A DNA stretch of 64,000 bases from Bimuria novae-zelandiae CBS 107.79 (taxonomy: Eukaryota > Ascomycota > Dothideomycetes > Pleosporales > Didymosphaeriaceae), in contig ML976664.1 in assembly GCA_010015655.1 (NCBI GenBank), forward strand, positions 1,321,524-1,385,523, in the 5' to 3' direction. The translations under genes and the position numbers were made by a program. Of this stretch, positions 12,597 to 23,289 are shown one piece after another (within the stretch, counting starts at the first letter, position 1; each line of letters starts with the position of its first letter). Below the pieces are notes generated by a model. The model searched no databases, had not been told where the DNA came from, and saw only the letters and a program-made list of their open reading frames with translations.

Positions 12597-13670
12597 TTCG
12601 AAGGCGAGGTGCCGGATACCGCTTGCGGTGTCACTAAAGTGCCTACTCCTCCAGACACTTTCTTCTGCCGTTCTGCCTGCGTGGTCAGCTTTTACACGTT
12701 GAATGCCTTCATTGATGTGTAGAAGGCTGGTTCATTTTTTACCTCGAAACCTTTGCTGTGCAATTCGGTTTTGTAGTCTCCGCTTGGTGGATACTGTGCT
12801 CTGTTGCGCTACAAAGGCGATGCTACTGCTCTCTAAATCTGACATGGGAGAGTCAATGATCACAATCTAGCGATTATGCTCTATCCACTGCTTAGAAAAT
12901 TGCATGCTTCGAGCGTACGATTGTGCAAGCCTCTCTCTGGCGTGGTCGAAATCCCGGGATCTTAGTGCAACACCCACACCACAACAAAAGTACGTTTCTG
13001 GACGACCGTGCCGCCTCAACACATTACTGTATGTAGGGATACCATCGCATGGACCGTAAGTGCCTTCGTACATCGATATGGCCTCTGGCATGTCCTGCAT
13101 CTCAGATCCCATAGTTTCCGGTTCTTGCACACAGGTTATTTCCAGCGCACGGTCCTCACGACAAGGATGTTTCTTGTTATAGATTATTATCGTTTCGGAA
13201 ATACCTGCTCGACCCACAGAGCCAGCCAGTCATCGTCAATCCTTCCTTTTCTTGTATTTTCTTGAACGCAAAAAACTTAAATCTTCTAAAAAATTTAAGG
13301 GGGGTACTTATAACTCTATAGAAGCCCTTTATCTACTTTTAGTATATTATTATCCAAAGTTCCTTGTGTGGTGGAGAGAAAAGCGAAAAAAAGGAGACCA
13401 GAACAGAAAATACGCGCAGTCTGATGAGAAATACGCCTTAAGTGGGTCGAGCAGGTATTTCCAGAATCACCGATAGCGCGCTACAAGGAAATTGCGCAGC
13501 TCCTTGTCCGGGCTAAAGATTGCAGTGTAGCCGCCGCCGCCGTCACGAGGTTGGAGCCAGTAAATTCGTTGTTCGCAGGAAGGCCACTTCGGCACGCTAA
13601 TCTATAACAGAAAGCCCCTTATCACGAGGACCGTGCGCTGGGAATAACCTGTGTGCAAGAACCGGAAACC
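12597..13670. other. Less mutated DNA with a gene fragment and an inverted duplication
   Basis: Base composition here is near normal, unlike the flanking transposons. A 116-codon minus-strand ORF (12867-13217) is open but has no recognisable domain. Part of it is repeated in inverted orientation downstream: 13119-13190 matches the complement of 13600-13665, and 13197-13215 matches the complement of 13444-13461, with about 135 extra bases inserted between these two blocks in the second copy. The second copy ends where the LINE inserted. No function is proposed. Confidence 0.45.
12867..13217 (-). CDS. Hypothetical ORF fragment, 116 codons
   Basis: An open minus-strand frame of 116 codons with no motif, signal peptide or membrane segment that I can recognise. 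It contains several Cys and Arg residues near the middle. It lies between two dead transposons, and part of its sequence recurs inverted at 13600-13665, so it is more likely a fragment of a duplicated host gene than a complete gene. It could also be chance; base composition in the block is near normal, so long ORFs are not very surprising. Confidence 0.2.
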   Translation of the reverse strand: MGRAGISETIIIYNKKHPCREDRALEITCVQEPETMGSEMQDMPEAISMYEGTYGPCDGIPTYSNVLRRHGRPETYFCCGVGVALRSRDFDHARERLAQSYARSMQFSKQWIEHNR

Positions 13671-13682
13671 GATACCGGTTAG
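13671..13682. repeat. Target-site duplication of the LINE, left copy
   Basis: GATACCGGTTAG occurs here and again at 19133-19144, immediately outside the LINE, as expected for target-primed reverse transcription. Confidence 0.8.
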
Positions 13683-13765
13683 ACATCATTCAACTGAACC
13701 AAAAAACGAGATAAACGGGCTTTAGAACTGAAAGAGGAGGGAATATTCAAATAAGGGAGGAACGC

Positions 13766-15130
13766 GTGATGGAGACAGGGGAGAGCGACGCGCGCGCGAC
13801 GCGCCGATCGGCCCAAACGCGCAAGAAAACTGCGAAAGCTACTAAACTTCATTACAAGAACGCGCAGCACGAAACCAGTTTAAGCAAGCCTAGTAACGTA
13901 GATAAAGATAATCGTGTAAACCTTAAGACGCCTAGGGCCCCACAACCAAACCGTACACGGAGGATACCTAAAGGACTAGTTAGGGGTAAAGCAGCAAACT
14001 AAAATGCGGAACACATAAGGGCGCGTAATAAAGTTAAAGGCTAAAACCTAGAGAGAACGCTGGCAGCAATACTAAAAGCTTTAGAAGACCTTAGGGCAGA
14101 TAACTCGGCACTAAAAGTGGATAACTAAGAACTTAAGATAGCGATAGAAGATATATTAAGGGAGCTAGCTAATACTAAGGCATAACTTGCAGATGCTAGG
14201 GCCTACTTATTAGAACTTTTAGGGGACTTAAGAACCTAAATAGTAGCTATTAGATTACTGTCTTATGCAGACGTAGCACGCACTCCCTTAAGTAGCTAAC
14301 TAAGTAACCTTCGCACCCTCTCTAGAATAATAATATAAATAACCTTAACCAATGCGCCCTACTGCACAGTAGACACGTCTAGAGTAGAGGAAGCGGATAA
14401 ACACGAGGCATAAATAAGCAGAATCTAGGAAGCTATTAAACGTAAGCTTAAGATAATTAAGGGTAATAAGAAATGGCGGTGCGCGGTAGTAATAAGGGAC
14501 CCTAAGAACACTAACAGAATTAGGATTATGTGCAGGAGTAATAAGGAACTAAGCAAAGTTAAAGAGGCAGCATAAAAGACCACAGCCAAGGGCGCAAGAA
14601 TCCTCCGCGACTAACTATACCTAGTGCGGATAGACAACGCGAATCGCACAGCCGTCTTAAACAAGTACAACGAAATACAACAAGGGGCTATACAGGCCTT
14701 AGGGGAGGAGAACAAAGTGCAGATCGCTAAGATAAGCTAGCTAAGCAAGAAGGACTTAGGCAAGGCATATAGATTAATAGTGATATATATAAAGAAGAGC
14801 AGCGAAGCAGCAAAGCTCCTCTAAGGTTAATATTTCTATATTAATGGAGAGTCAGCGTACACCAAGGAATTTAAGCCCTATATAGGCCCTATGCAATGCT
14901 ACAAATGCTAGTAACTAGGACATAAGGCCTTTACGTGCACAGGGCAACAGACCTGCGTAAGGTGTGCAGAGCCAGGGCACTACTATAGAGAGTGTTAAGC
15001 CAAAATTCTAAAATGCGTACCATGCGGAGGGCCTCACGAATCCTTCTTAATGAACTGCCGAATATTACACCCTAGCCGCAATAAATAGACCGCTCCAGAT
15101 CTTCCAGCTTAACGTAGGAAAACAAAGAAC
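13766..15130 (+). pseudogene. LINE ORF1 (nucleic-acid-binding protein), degenerate
   Basis: The frame opens with 78 intact, very basic codons (13766-14002), then continues past TAA/TAG codons through a Leu/Ala-rich coiled-coil-like region (about 14040-14240) and a central domain. It ends in three cysteine-rich knuckles (about 14893-15060): C-x2-C-x4-H-x4-C, C-x2-C-x4-H-x4-C and a third C-x2-C...H...C. This is the arrangement in ORF1 proteins of Tad/I-clade LINEs, which coat the element RNA. Its 3' end overlaps the start of ORF2. Confidence 0.7.
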
Positions 15131-18100
15131 GGTACAGCACAGTATAATAAACGATGAATAACTACAGTAATATAGTGTGCTAGCGATCGCGGAGCCTCAC
15201 ACACAACGGAACAAGGAAGGCGAGCTACTTACAACCCCTATAGAACACCCAAATTAGATAAAGCTTACACCAACAACACAAAAAGAGGGTAAATAGCCAA
15301 TTCAAAGCATGATGTGGATTAGAAGAGATATTAAGGCCAAGTAAGTGGCAGTAAACTTATTAGACCTTACGGCAGCGGTGCTACGACTCCATGACAGACA
15401 TCTCTTAGTCGTGTCTGTGTATGTAGAGGGCAAGAGTGCACAAGCGCTGGCAGACTCCACAAGCACGCTCTATACTCTGATCCAGCAACAACGGAATCGT
15501 ATACAGACGCGTACAGATGTGTTACTGGTTGGCGATTTCAACCAGCACGACGCACTGTGGGGAGGAGACAATGTGGTCGCACACCAAAGGGGAGAAGCAG
15601 ACCCGATTATCAACTTAATAGACAGCTATCACCTGCAAAGCCTGCTTCCGCGCGGCACAAAGACCTGGCACCACAGGGATCAAGAGAGCACGATCGACCT
15701 AGTGCTTACTTCTACAGAGCTGGCGGAGGACCTAATGCGATGCAGAATATACAGGACTAACCATAAATCTAATCACAGCGCGATTAAGACAACATTTAAC
15801 GTGCACACACCGCCTCAGAGAGACAAGGGGAGGCTCCTCTTTAAGAATACACCATAGGAAGAGATAAGGCAAAGGATAGCAAAGACACTACACTCTAAAC
15901 TAGTAATAGGGGATACTTAATAGCAGGCAGACTGTCTAATAGAGGCAGTGCTTAAGGCGGTCTACAGCCTCACCCTAATAGCAAAGCTGTTACCGTACAT
16001 GAGAAGGTGGTGGACGCCAGACCTGACCTAGCTACAAAAGGTACACACATATTAAAGAAACCAGGCGAGGGCGCGACGTCGGGCTGGCTAACTCGACCTA
16101 GTCACGGAAGAGAAAGCAAAGGAGGCGGCAAAATAGTTTCATAATATAGCACGGCGACAGCGAAAGTCCCTTTAGGACAACTTCCTTGCAGAAGACGGGA
16201 ACATATAGAAGGCTGCTAGATACCTCTAGCCAGGCAGAAAGGCTGAATTTGGCAAAATTCCGCCGTTAACCAGGGAAGATAGGACTATAACAGAGGGACT
16301 ACAAGAGCAAGCAGAGGAGATGCTCTCTGCCTTTTTTTTACCACTACTAGAAATAATTAAGGAGGAGGGAGAGAGACACCAAAGAAGGCAACTACCTATG
16401 CCACCGCTAAACCTAGAAGAGATAGAACGGGCAGTAAATAAGGCAAAACCATAGAATACGCCCGGCGAAGACGGTCTGCCAACAGGAGTATGGAAGCAAA
16501 TATGGCCAGCAGTAAAATAGGACGTACTACGTTTGTTCTAAACATCTATTAACGAGGGCCAATTACCAACTTAATAGTTAAACGCTAGGATTATCCCCTT
16601 AAAAAAGCCTAGAAAGGATAACTACACTAAAGCAAAGGCGTGGCGACCAATCTTACTATTATTAACACTAGAAAAGATAATAGAAGCGGTGCTCGCAGAA
16701 AGGATATCGTACATAGTAGAGGAGCATGGCCTTCTTCCCACAAACCACTTTAGGGCCAGAAAGAAGCGTTTAGCTAAGCAAGCGCTGCTGTTGCTGCAAA
16801 AGTAAATATATTAAGTATAGAGGCAGCGGAAGGTACTTAGCCTTATTAGCTTCGATGTTAAAGGTGCATACAACGGGGTTTGCAAGGACAGGCTAATACA
16901 AAGGCTTCACGCTAGAGGGATCCCTCAAATTCTAACGCGTTGGGTAGACGCCTTCTGCTCTAAGCGAACAGCGAACATAGTAATAAATGGAGTGTTGTTA
17001 GAGACGAGAGACCTGCTATAGGCAGGGCTGCCGCAGGGCTTACTACTATTGCCTATCCTCTTCCTCTTCTTTAACGCCGATCTCGTCCAGGGACAGATTA
17101 ACAGGAATAAAGGGTTAATTACGTTTATAGACAACTTTAGCGCATAGGTAACAGGTCGCTTAGCTACAGATAACTATAAGGATCTCTAAAAGATTATTAG
17201 CCATACGTGTAGCTAGGAAAAGCAGAGCGGTGCAACCTTTAAGGCGGATAAAATAACGCTAATATACTTTATAAGAAACAAGGGGCAGACCTGCACCTAA
17301 CTAATTAGAGTAAAAGGTCTAGAAGTTAAGCCAGGAGACGAGGCAAAGATTCTTAGGGTTATTATAGATGCAGAGCTCTGGTATAAGAAGTATATAGCAA
17401 GAGCAGCGACGCGAGGACTAAAAGCAGTAATAGCACTTTTCTAGCTAAAGAACCTGTCGCCTCGGACTACTCGACAGCTGTTTAGAGCTACGATAGAACT
17501 AGTTATAGACTACGCATTATGTGTATGGCAGCACACTATTAAGCACACTCCCTTAGCATTCTAGAATATCTAGAGGATTAGTATAAAGGCTATTATTAGC
17601 TACTTTCAGACAATAGCTATAGTAATCGCAGAGGCTGAAGCAAGCATACACACGGTAATAGAACAGCATAGTTACAAAGTAATAAAGCTTTAGGTTAACA
17701 TTTACTCTCTGCCTAGGACGAACCCGCTAACGCAACTATATTTTAAACTATTTATAAGGTTTATTTCACCCCTCTAGATAATAGCCTCAGCGCATAAAGA
17801 TACAGACACCAGCCACATAGAAACAATTATACCCTACGTGATCAGCCCGTAGAGCAAACGCATTACGACAACGACAGAGCCAGACTTAGAGAAGGCCATA
17901 GCACTATTACACTAAGGAGACAGGATAAAGATTACAACTAGTACGTTGGCGCGCCGTGGCAACGTCGGAGCAGGATAGGCAATACTAGACACCCAAGACA
18001 ATAGGGCGAACAAACCCTACACTAGCTCTGCTATCCTAGGCCTAAGGGAAGAGTAGAACCCTTATATAGCAGAACTTTTTGCGATCGCAGGAGCGTTAGA

Positions 18101-18930
18101 GTCTCTAGGGAGACCGCACCGTAAGCGAATTATAATCCTTACAAGAAACCTGGCCGCTCTTTAGGTAGTTCGCCAGCTAAAGAGATAGTCAGGGCAACAC
18201 ATCATCTAAAGAATCTACCGCTCAATCTAAGACCTAGAGATGTTAGAGAATAAAGTAGATCTTATATAAATTATAGCGAAATGCAGCAACACTCTTACAG
18301 ACAAAGCAAAGAAAGTAGTAAAGAGAACTATATAGGAGGGCAGTACGCCACACGTGCGTTAGCTTTAAGCTAAATCAACCGTTATTAACACAATAATAGC
18401 AAAAGCACAAGTAAAGAAGACTCTACTAGACGGCACAGGAGCATATAGCAAGCGGGTAGATGTAGCACTACCAGGACAACACACCCGCAAGCTATATAAT
18501 AACCTCAGCAGACAAGAAGCGACTATGCTAGCACAGCTACGCACAGGGATAATACGGCTAAACGCATATCTCTACTAGATTAGAGTAGCGAACTCTAGGG
18601 CATGTACTTATAATTATATAGAAATACCTAAGCACTTCCTCTTCCGATGCGCGCGATGGAACAGGCTTAGGGACCAAATACTAGAGCAATTAGAGACGCT
18701 AAGGGGAAACCTCTCGTTCTATCTTAGAGGGAGATCAAAGACGGACCCAGTGAAGAAATAGACACCGAATATTAAGGCGGTGAAAGCGACAATTCGATAC
18801 GCGATAGCAACAAAACGCCTAGAAATAGCAAGCGGAACGTAGGAAGGGAAAGGAGGAAAAAAAAAAAAAAAAACCCTCTCACTTAGCAGGTTCTACTTCA
18901 TTTACTAGAAAAGGGATACTAAACACTTAG
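15094..18930 (+). pseudogene. LINE ORF2: AP endonuclease, reverse transcriptase, RNase H
   Basis: The endonuclease starts near 15094 (Q-x-N-V-x-K block). It has the G-D-F-N motif near 15530 and a D-L-V-L strand near 15700. Reverse transcriptase blocks run from about 16430 (T-P-G-E-D-G-L) through R-P-I-L-L-L and the G-L-P-Q-G block near 17030 to the catalytic box near 17122-17133, read as F-I-D-N: the second catalytic Asp codon is AAC. RNase H lies at about 17970-18300, followed by a C-terminal Cys/His region. Stops are mostly TAG/TAA in place of Gln/Trp. The endonuclease section is strikingly cleaner than the rest. Confidence 0.8.
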
Positions 18931-19132
18931 GGGAATAGCCTTAAGACAACTTGCTACTAACTACTTAAGAGGGACTTAAGATACACGGAGGTAGGATAAA
19001 TAGACACAAGGACAGTTATCTATAGGGGCTAGAGGGAGTTAGGTCACTACTGTAAGCTATATTATGTAGTTAGCGTAAAAAGGCCCTTTAGGCGAGTGAG
19101 CCGGGCGTAATAAATCAATCAATCAATCAATC

Positions 19133-19144
19133 GATACCGGTTAG
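19133..19144. repeat. Target-site duplication of the LINE, right copy
   Basis: GATACCGGTTAG directly after the AATC tail, identical to 13671-13682. Confidence 0.8.
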
Positions 19145-19310
19145 GGAAGAGCAGAACCCTTATATAGCGGAACTATTTGCTATTGCAGGAGCGCTAGAAG
19201 CTCTAGGGAGACCGCACCGTAGGCGAATCATGATCCTCACAAGAAACCTGGCCGCCCTTCAGGTGGTTCGTCAGCCGAAGAGACAGTCAGGACAACACAT
19301 CATCCAAAGA
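19143..19310 (+). mobile_element. Short LINE fragment, lightly mutated
   Basis: These 168 bases match the RNase H part of the neighbouring LINE (about 18044-18210) but carry far fewer RIP-type changes. Most differences read as CA here against TA there, or TG against TA. It predates or lies next to the LINE insertion point and gives a built-in reference for the mutation type. It encodes only a piece of RNase H. Confidence 0.75.
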
Positions 19311-19470
19311 ATCCCTATTTTGGCTCTACGATCCTCTACTATTCTTCCACATGGCCAAGATCGCCGCCCCACAGTTCAGCTCTTTACCCAGGACGTAATC
19401 TAGTACATGGGCTTTCACGTGATGGCGGGTTTCCAGAGTTATTTCCCAAAAGCCGGGCGGCGCGGTAGTA
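19311..19470. other. Short unique spacer
   Basis: 160 bases of normal composition between the LINE fragment and the MITE. Nothing recognisable. Confidence 0.4.
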
Positions 19471-20100
19471 CAGTCGCTAGCGATTGCGGCTTCGCCCCAT
19501 CACCGGCTGCAACATGTGCTGCTTAGCCTCACCTTCCGTAAATAGGTTAGCGCTAACTGTAGAACGCTAAATAAACAGTTTAACTAGTTAGCTATTAACA
19601 AAAAGTGGGCTAGACCATTACTAGCATATTAGCCTAAGTTGGTGTTGCTGCCTGTACGGGTGAACCGAGATATAGGATTCCTGTGTAGTTAAGGCATAGC
19701 TGCATGGCTCTATTCCTGCATCGCACTCTCCTCTCCCCTCACTGCTGCACGTAAATTGCTGCAGGCGTAAGGCATAGCATCGGCGAGGCCGGTGTAGAGA
19801 CACAGGATTCCTGTGTGGTTGAGGCACAGCTGCATGGCTCTATTCCTGCACCGCACTCTCCTCTCCCTTCACTGCTGGACGTAAATTGCTGCAGGCATTG
19901 CGGCTTCACCCTATTACACTAGCTATAACATGTGCTGCTTAGCCTTACCTTCCATAAATAGGTTAGCGCTAACTATAGAACGCTAAATAGACAGTTTAAC
20001 TAGTTAGCTATTAACAAAAAGTGGGCTGGACCCTTGCTGGCACATCAGCCTGAGTTAATGTTGCTGCCTGTAAGGGTGAAGCCGCAATCGCTAGTGGCTG
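19471..20100. mobile_element. 630-bp MITE with 27-bp TIRs and internal duplications
   Basis: The ends are inverted copies of CAGYCRCTAGCGATTGCGGC plus TTCRCCC (19471-19497 and 20074-20100), flanked by TA on both sides, as for Tc1/mariner-type non-autonomous elements. Inside, a block of about 180 bp (19483-19662) recurs as a direct copy at 19897-20084, and a different block of about 97 bp (19674-19769) recurs at 19801-19899, giving an A-B-B-A order. The copies differ mainly by CA/TA and TG/TA changes. There is no coding potential; an apparent 68-codon minus-strand ORF (19621-19827) lies across the repeats and is not credible. Confidence 0.75.
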
Positions 20101-20409
20101 TAAGACGTTTCTGACCATGCAGGGTACTAGACTACCCACCAGTGGGTCGCTGGTCTAGATACCCTGTTCATGCACCATCGTGCAAAGTGCCACCAGTATG
20201 AGGTAAAAGGCTGCGCAATACGGACCAGCCTGCTTCTTCCTTCCCATTTCAGGCTCTAATACGCTGATCATCTATCGTGCAATATCCCTCAGCGAGTGGA
20301 GCAAACTCAAAGCAACTTGTATTCGTGTGCATTATGCACGCTGTGCCACGGGGCGTCGAGATGTGAACGGGGCGTTCGCTTAGCTACACCCAGGTGGAGC
20401 TCATACATA
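20101..20409. other. Spacer with a long imperfect hairpin
   Basis: This normal-composition DNA lies between the MITE and the pogo element. At 20120-20166 it can fold into a hairpin: CAGGGTA/TACCCTG and CTAGAC/GTCTAG arms enclose ACCCAC-CA-GTGGGT. No gene seen. Confidence 0.55.
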
Positions 20410-22299
20410 CCCGCGCCACTCGCCAACCCTGCGGGTTGGCGCTGCGCAGCTCAACGTAACTTCGTGGCTTAACATAACTTTACAACGCGCTTTTTACTCT
20501 ATCCTTACTTTATAACCCACAAAAATGCCTAAATTCTACAGCGAGAGTTACAAAATTAAGAAGCGCATCTTAGCTTATATCTCTAGCTTTTTTAATAAAG
20601 AAATACCTAATATTACGGCTGTAGCACGCGACTAGTGCGTGCCTATTTCGCGACTTTAAGCGCGCGTTAAAGGTAGAACAAGCCACTATAACTACACTAG
20701 GTTAAATCTACGCCTCTCGCTAGTGCAAGACAAAGCTCTAAAGTTATATATACGCCGCTGCGATAGTATTGGCATGCCTTATCTTATACCGCAGCTAAAA
20801 GGCGCTGCCTAGTATATCCTTAACCGCGCGCATCCTAACGACAGCGCTCTACTACTTAGTAAAGACTAGATTACGTAGTAGCTATACTAGAATCCTAAGT
20901 GCTGCTGCATAAAGTAGAAGTCGCAGGATATTAATAGGACGGTAATAGCAATAATAGAAGCATATTCTTAGTATTTTACTAAGCTTAAGAAGGTTATTAA
21001 TGCCTACGGCATCACCGCATTAGACACCTATAATATAGACGAAACCAGGTTCCGTATAGGCGTTGGCGGCAGCTAATAGATCGTTACTATAGAGTTAAAT
21101 CGCCCTTAGGTCTCTGCGTTAGAGACCTCGCGCGATTATGTTACCTTAATTAAATTAATCTCTAGTAATAGTAAGGTCCTTAATCCTATGCTCGTCGTGC
21201 AGGGCGTTAATTACCTTTATTAATAGTATACTAACACCACGCTGCCTAATAATTATATAATTACTACGTTAATATCTAGCTATACTAATAATTTAATATT
21301 AATTAAGTAGCTAAAGTTCTTTAAAAAATAGACGCGTGCGCGGCAGAAGGGCGTATAGTAATTACTTATATTTAATAGATTTAGTAGCTATCTAACTATT
21401 AAGTTTATTAAGTACTGCGATAGGTATAATATAATACCTTTCTCGCTATCGCCTTACGCATCTCATCACTTGCAGCCTCTTAACGTTGTCTATTTTTAGC
21501 TATTAAAGAATAATTACAAGAAGGCTATAGAGATAGCTATACGTACTAGGTGCACTAACTTTAATAAAGTTAAATTTCTACACGCGTATCACGGTATTAG
21601 AATAGCTACTTTTAAACGCAGCACTATACTTAGTGCTTAAAAAAAGTTAGGCATCTTTCTATTTAATCTAGAAATTATATATATAAAGCTGCCTATAGTG
21701 CGTACGCTATTATTATTACTTTTATCTGTAGTTAATTTATTACCTATCGCTAACACGCCTACGTCGTACTAATAGCAGCATAAAAAGATGTCGCGCGCTC
21801 TAGAAAGGAGCAATATTTCTAGCTATAGGCTTAAAAAGTTCCTAGAAAGCTCGTAATTACTTATTAATAGTCTCGCGCTGGCCTAGCGAGACCTCTTGGC
21901 TATTACTATAGCGGCCTAATAGCGCCAGAAAAGGCAGGTCAAAGATACTAGACAGGTATAAAAAGGCGGCGTAGTCACCGTAAAGGCAGCGCGACAAGCT
22001 ATTGATCATCGTGTGGAGCAGGAGGCATAAAAGGCTGCTAGACAGGCTGCAAAAACGTACAAGGACGCGCACTTGCAGGCGCCACAAAGTCAGCCCCGGC
22101 AGGTGCCATCTCTCAGAGAGATGACAGTAGATCCTGCCCTACTTGCTACACCGACGCCAGCGTATATATCGCCATATAATTGAAGTCTTCGCCGTTAAAA
22201 TCATCCTCGAATGTCAATTCGCTATAAAAAGTGACGTTAAGCCGAGAAGTTACGTTGAGCTGCGCAGCGCCAACCCGCAGGGTTGGCGAGTGGCGCGGG
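20410..22299 (+). mobile_element. Pogo/Fot1 transposon, complete with TIRs, RIP-killed
   Basis: This 1890-bp element has terminal inverted repeats of about 60 bp (20410-20471 and 22240-22299) starting CCCGCGCCACTCGCC. A TA dinucleotide lies directly outside each end, the target duplication of the Tc1/mariner superfamily. Each TIR contains a perfect hairpin GCCAACCC-TGC-GGGTTGGC (20422-20440 on the left). One transposase frame runs from ATG 20525 to TGA 22183. Confidence 0.85.
20525..22183 (+). pseudogene. Pogo/Fot1 (DDE_1) transposase, nonsense-mutated
   Basis: From ATG 20525 to TGA 22183 is exactly 553 codons with no frame change, but with several internal TAG/TAA codons. Visible features are the N-terminal DNA-binding region, the first catalytic Asp block near 21035 (Y-N-I-D-E-T-R), a second block near 21360 (L-L-I-F-N, where Asp is expected), and S-P-Y-A-S-H-H-L-Q-P-L near 21450, typical of pogo-like DDE domains. 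The C-terminal tail is Lys/Arg/Gln-rich. Keeping the full length while gaining only stops and transitions is what RIP does. Confidence 0.82.
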
Positions 22300-23178
22300 T
22301 AAGTCTTGCTACGTAGGATTTAGCGAGTACGGACATGGCGTGATAATTGCTGGGCGCACAGGCAGCGTTATCAGGCATTTTTACCACTTACGCCGAGCTG
22401 ATTGGCTGGGAGTTCGGCCGACGCAAGGGCTCTCGATAAACAATGAATTTTTATCAGACCAGAACATTATTCCACAGTTATACGTCTGTCAGACTGGTGC
22501 AATGAAAGATTGGAGGATTTAAAAGAGTGGATCCTCTAATGGACTCGTCCAGAATCTTTGATAAGTGGAACAACAGACATTCGACGGACTTGAAATGCGA
22601 GTTTTAGTGCAATTTAGCCTAACCCCTGCAGGGATCAGTCCTCGGCCTTCTTTACCATCAGCCCGAGCTACTGTTTCGAGGCAGACACGGATCGCAGAAT
22701 GAAGTTCGTGGCGCATCAGTTTCGATTTGAATTTCTAGTCAGTAAGGCAGCTACGAACCACACTCTATACGTATTGAGAACCAAGGATAAGTATTCCGCA
22801 ATTGGAAGACGAAAAGAGAGGAGGAAGACGGCTTTATTGCCACATTCGGGGGGAAAGTCGTGACAAAAAGATAACACTATCCGAGGGCTAGGGGGGAGCC
22901 ATCAGGCAGATACACACTTCAGGGTGGGTAGGCCGCACTACAATAAAAAAAATAACGTAAAATAATACTGAGCAGGATGTCGTCCAAGCAAGAATTTTCG
23001 CAATCGGAAAAGCTAACCGAATATGCAATGCAGTGACGAAATGTAGATAGCTAGTAGGCGTGACCCCCTAGAAACTTGAGCGCGCAGCTACAAGAAACTA
23101 GATGTAGATGAAGCCAAACATGATGTGTACAGCCAATGAATAAATCTAAATTCCCACGTACACAGCCCCGCAGTCCAA
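22300..23178. other. Gene-free DNA 3' of the FAD oxidase
   Basis: Normal base composition. An ORF at 22283-22522 begins inside the pogo TIR and is therefore a junction artefact. The last 200 bases probably hold the 3' UTR of the FAD oxidase gene. I see no gene. Confidence 0.45.
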
Positions 23179-23289
23179 TCAGAGTTTGAAGTAGCCCCCC
23201 CAAAGTTTCGCCAGCTTGCCTTCCGGGTCATACTTCTTCGCAACCTCCTTGAGCCTCTTGTAGTTCTCAGTCCCATAACTCTTCTGGAC
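23179..23289 (-). pseudogene. Cut-off C-terminal end of the FAD oxidase
   Basis: After the in-frame TAG at 23290-23292 the same frame continues for 36 codons to a TGA at 23179. It holds the usual C-terminal region of this family: a K-Y-D-P-E-G segment followed by a short tail ending G-G-Y-F-K-L. Its conservation shows that the stop is recent. Confidence 0.7.

Larger units (their letters stand above)
13683..19132 (+). mobile_element. Tad-like LINE (non-LTR retrotransposon), full length, RIP-mutated
   Basis: This 5.45-kb plus-strand element is bounded by a 12-bp target-site duplication (GATACCGGTTAG) and ends in a short AATC tandem tail (about 19112-19132), a LINE-type 3' end. It encodes ORF1 with three zinc knuckles and ORF2 with AP endonuclease, reverse transcriptase and RNase H. 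That set is characteristic of the fungal Tad1/I group. Mutation is uneven: ORF2's endonuclease region (15345-15857) is open for 170 codons while the rest is full of TAG/TAA. A run of about 17 A lies inside the ORF2 3' part near 18857. Confidence 0.85.

Noticed and set aside
12597..13670. A tRNA or other structured RNA gene in the unmutated spacer
   Set aside because: I looked for clover-leaf-like arms and tRNA promoter boxes on both strands and found none.
22283..22522. 79-codon plus-strand ORF
   Set aside because: It starts inside the pogo TIR and crosses the element boundary, so it is a junction artefact.
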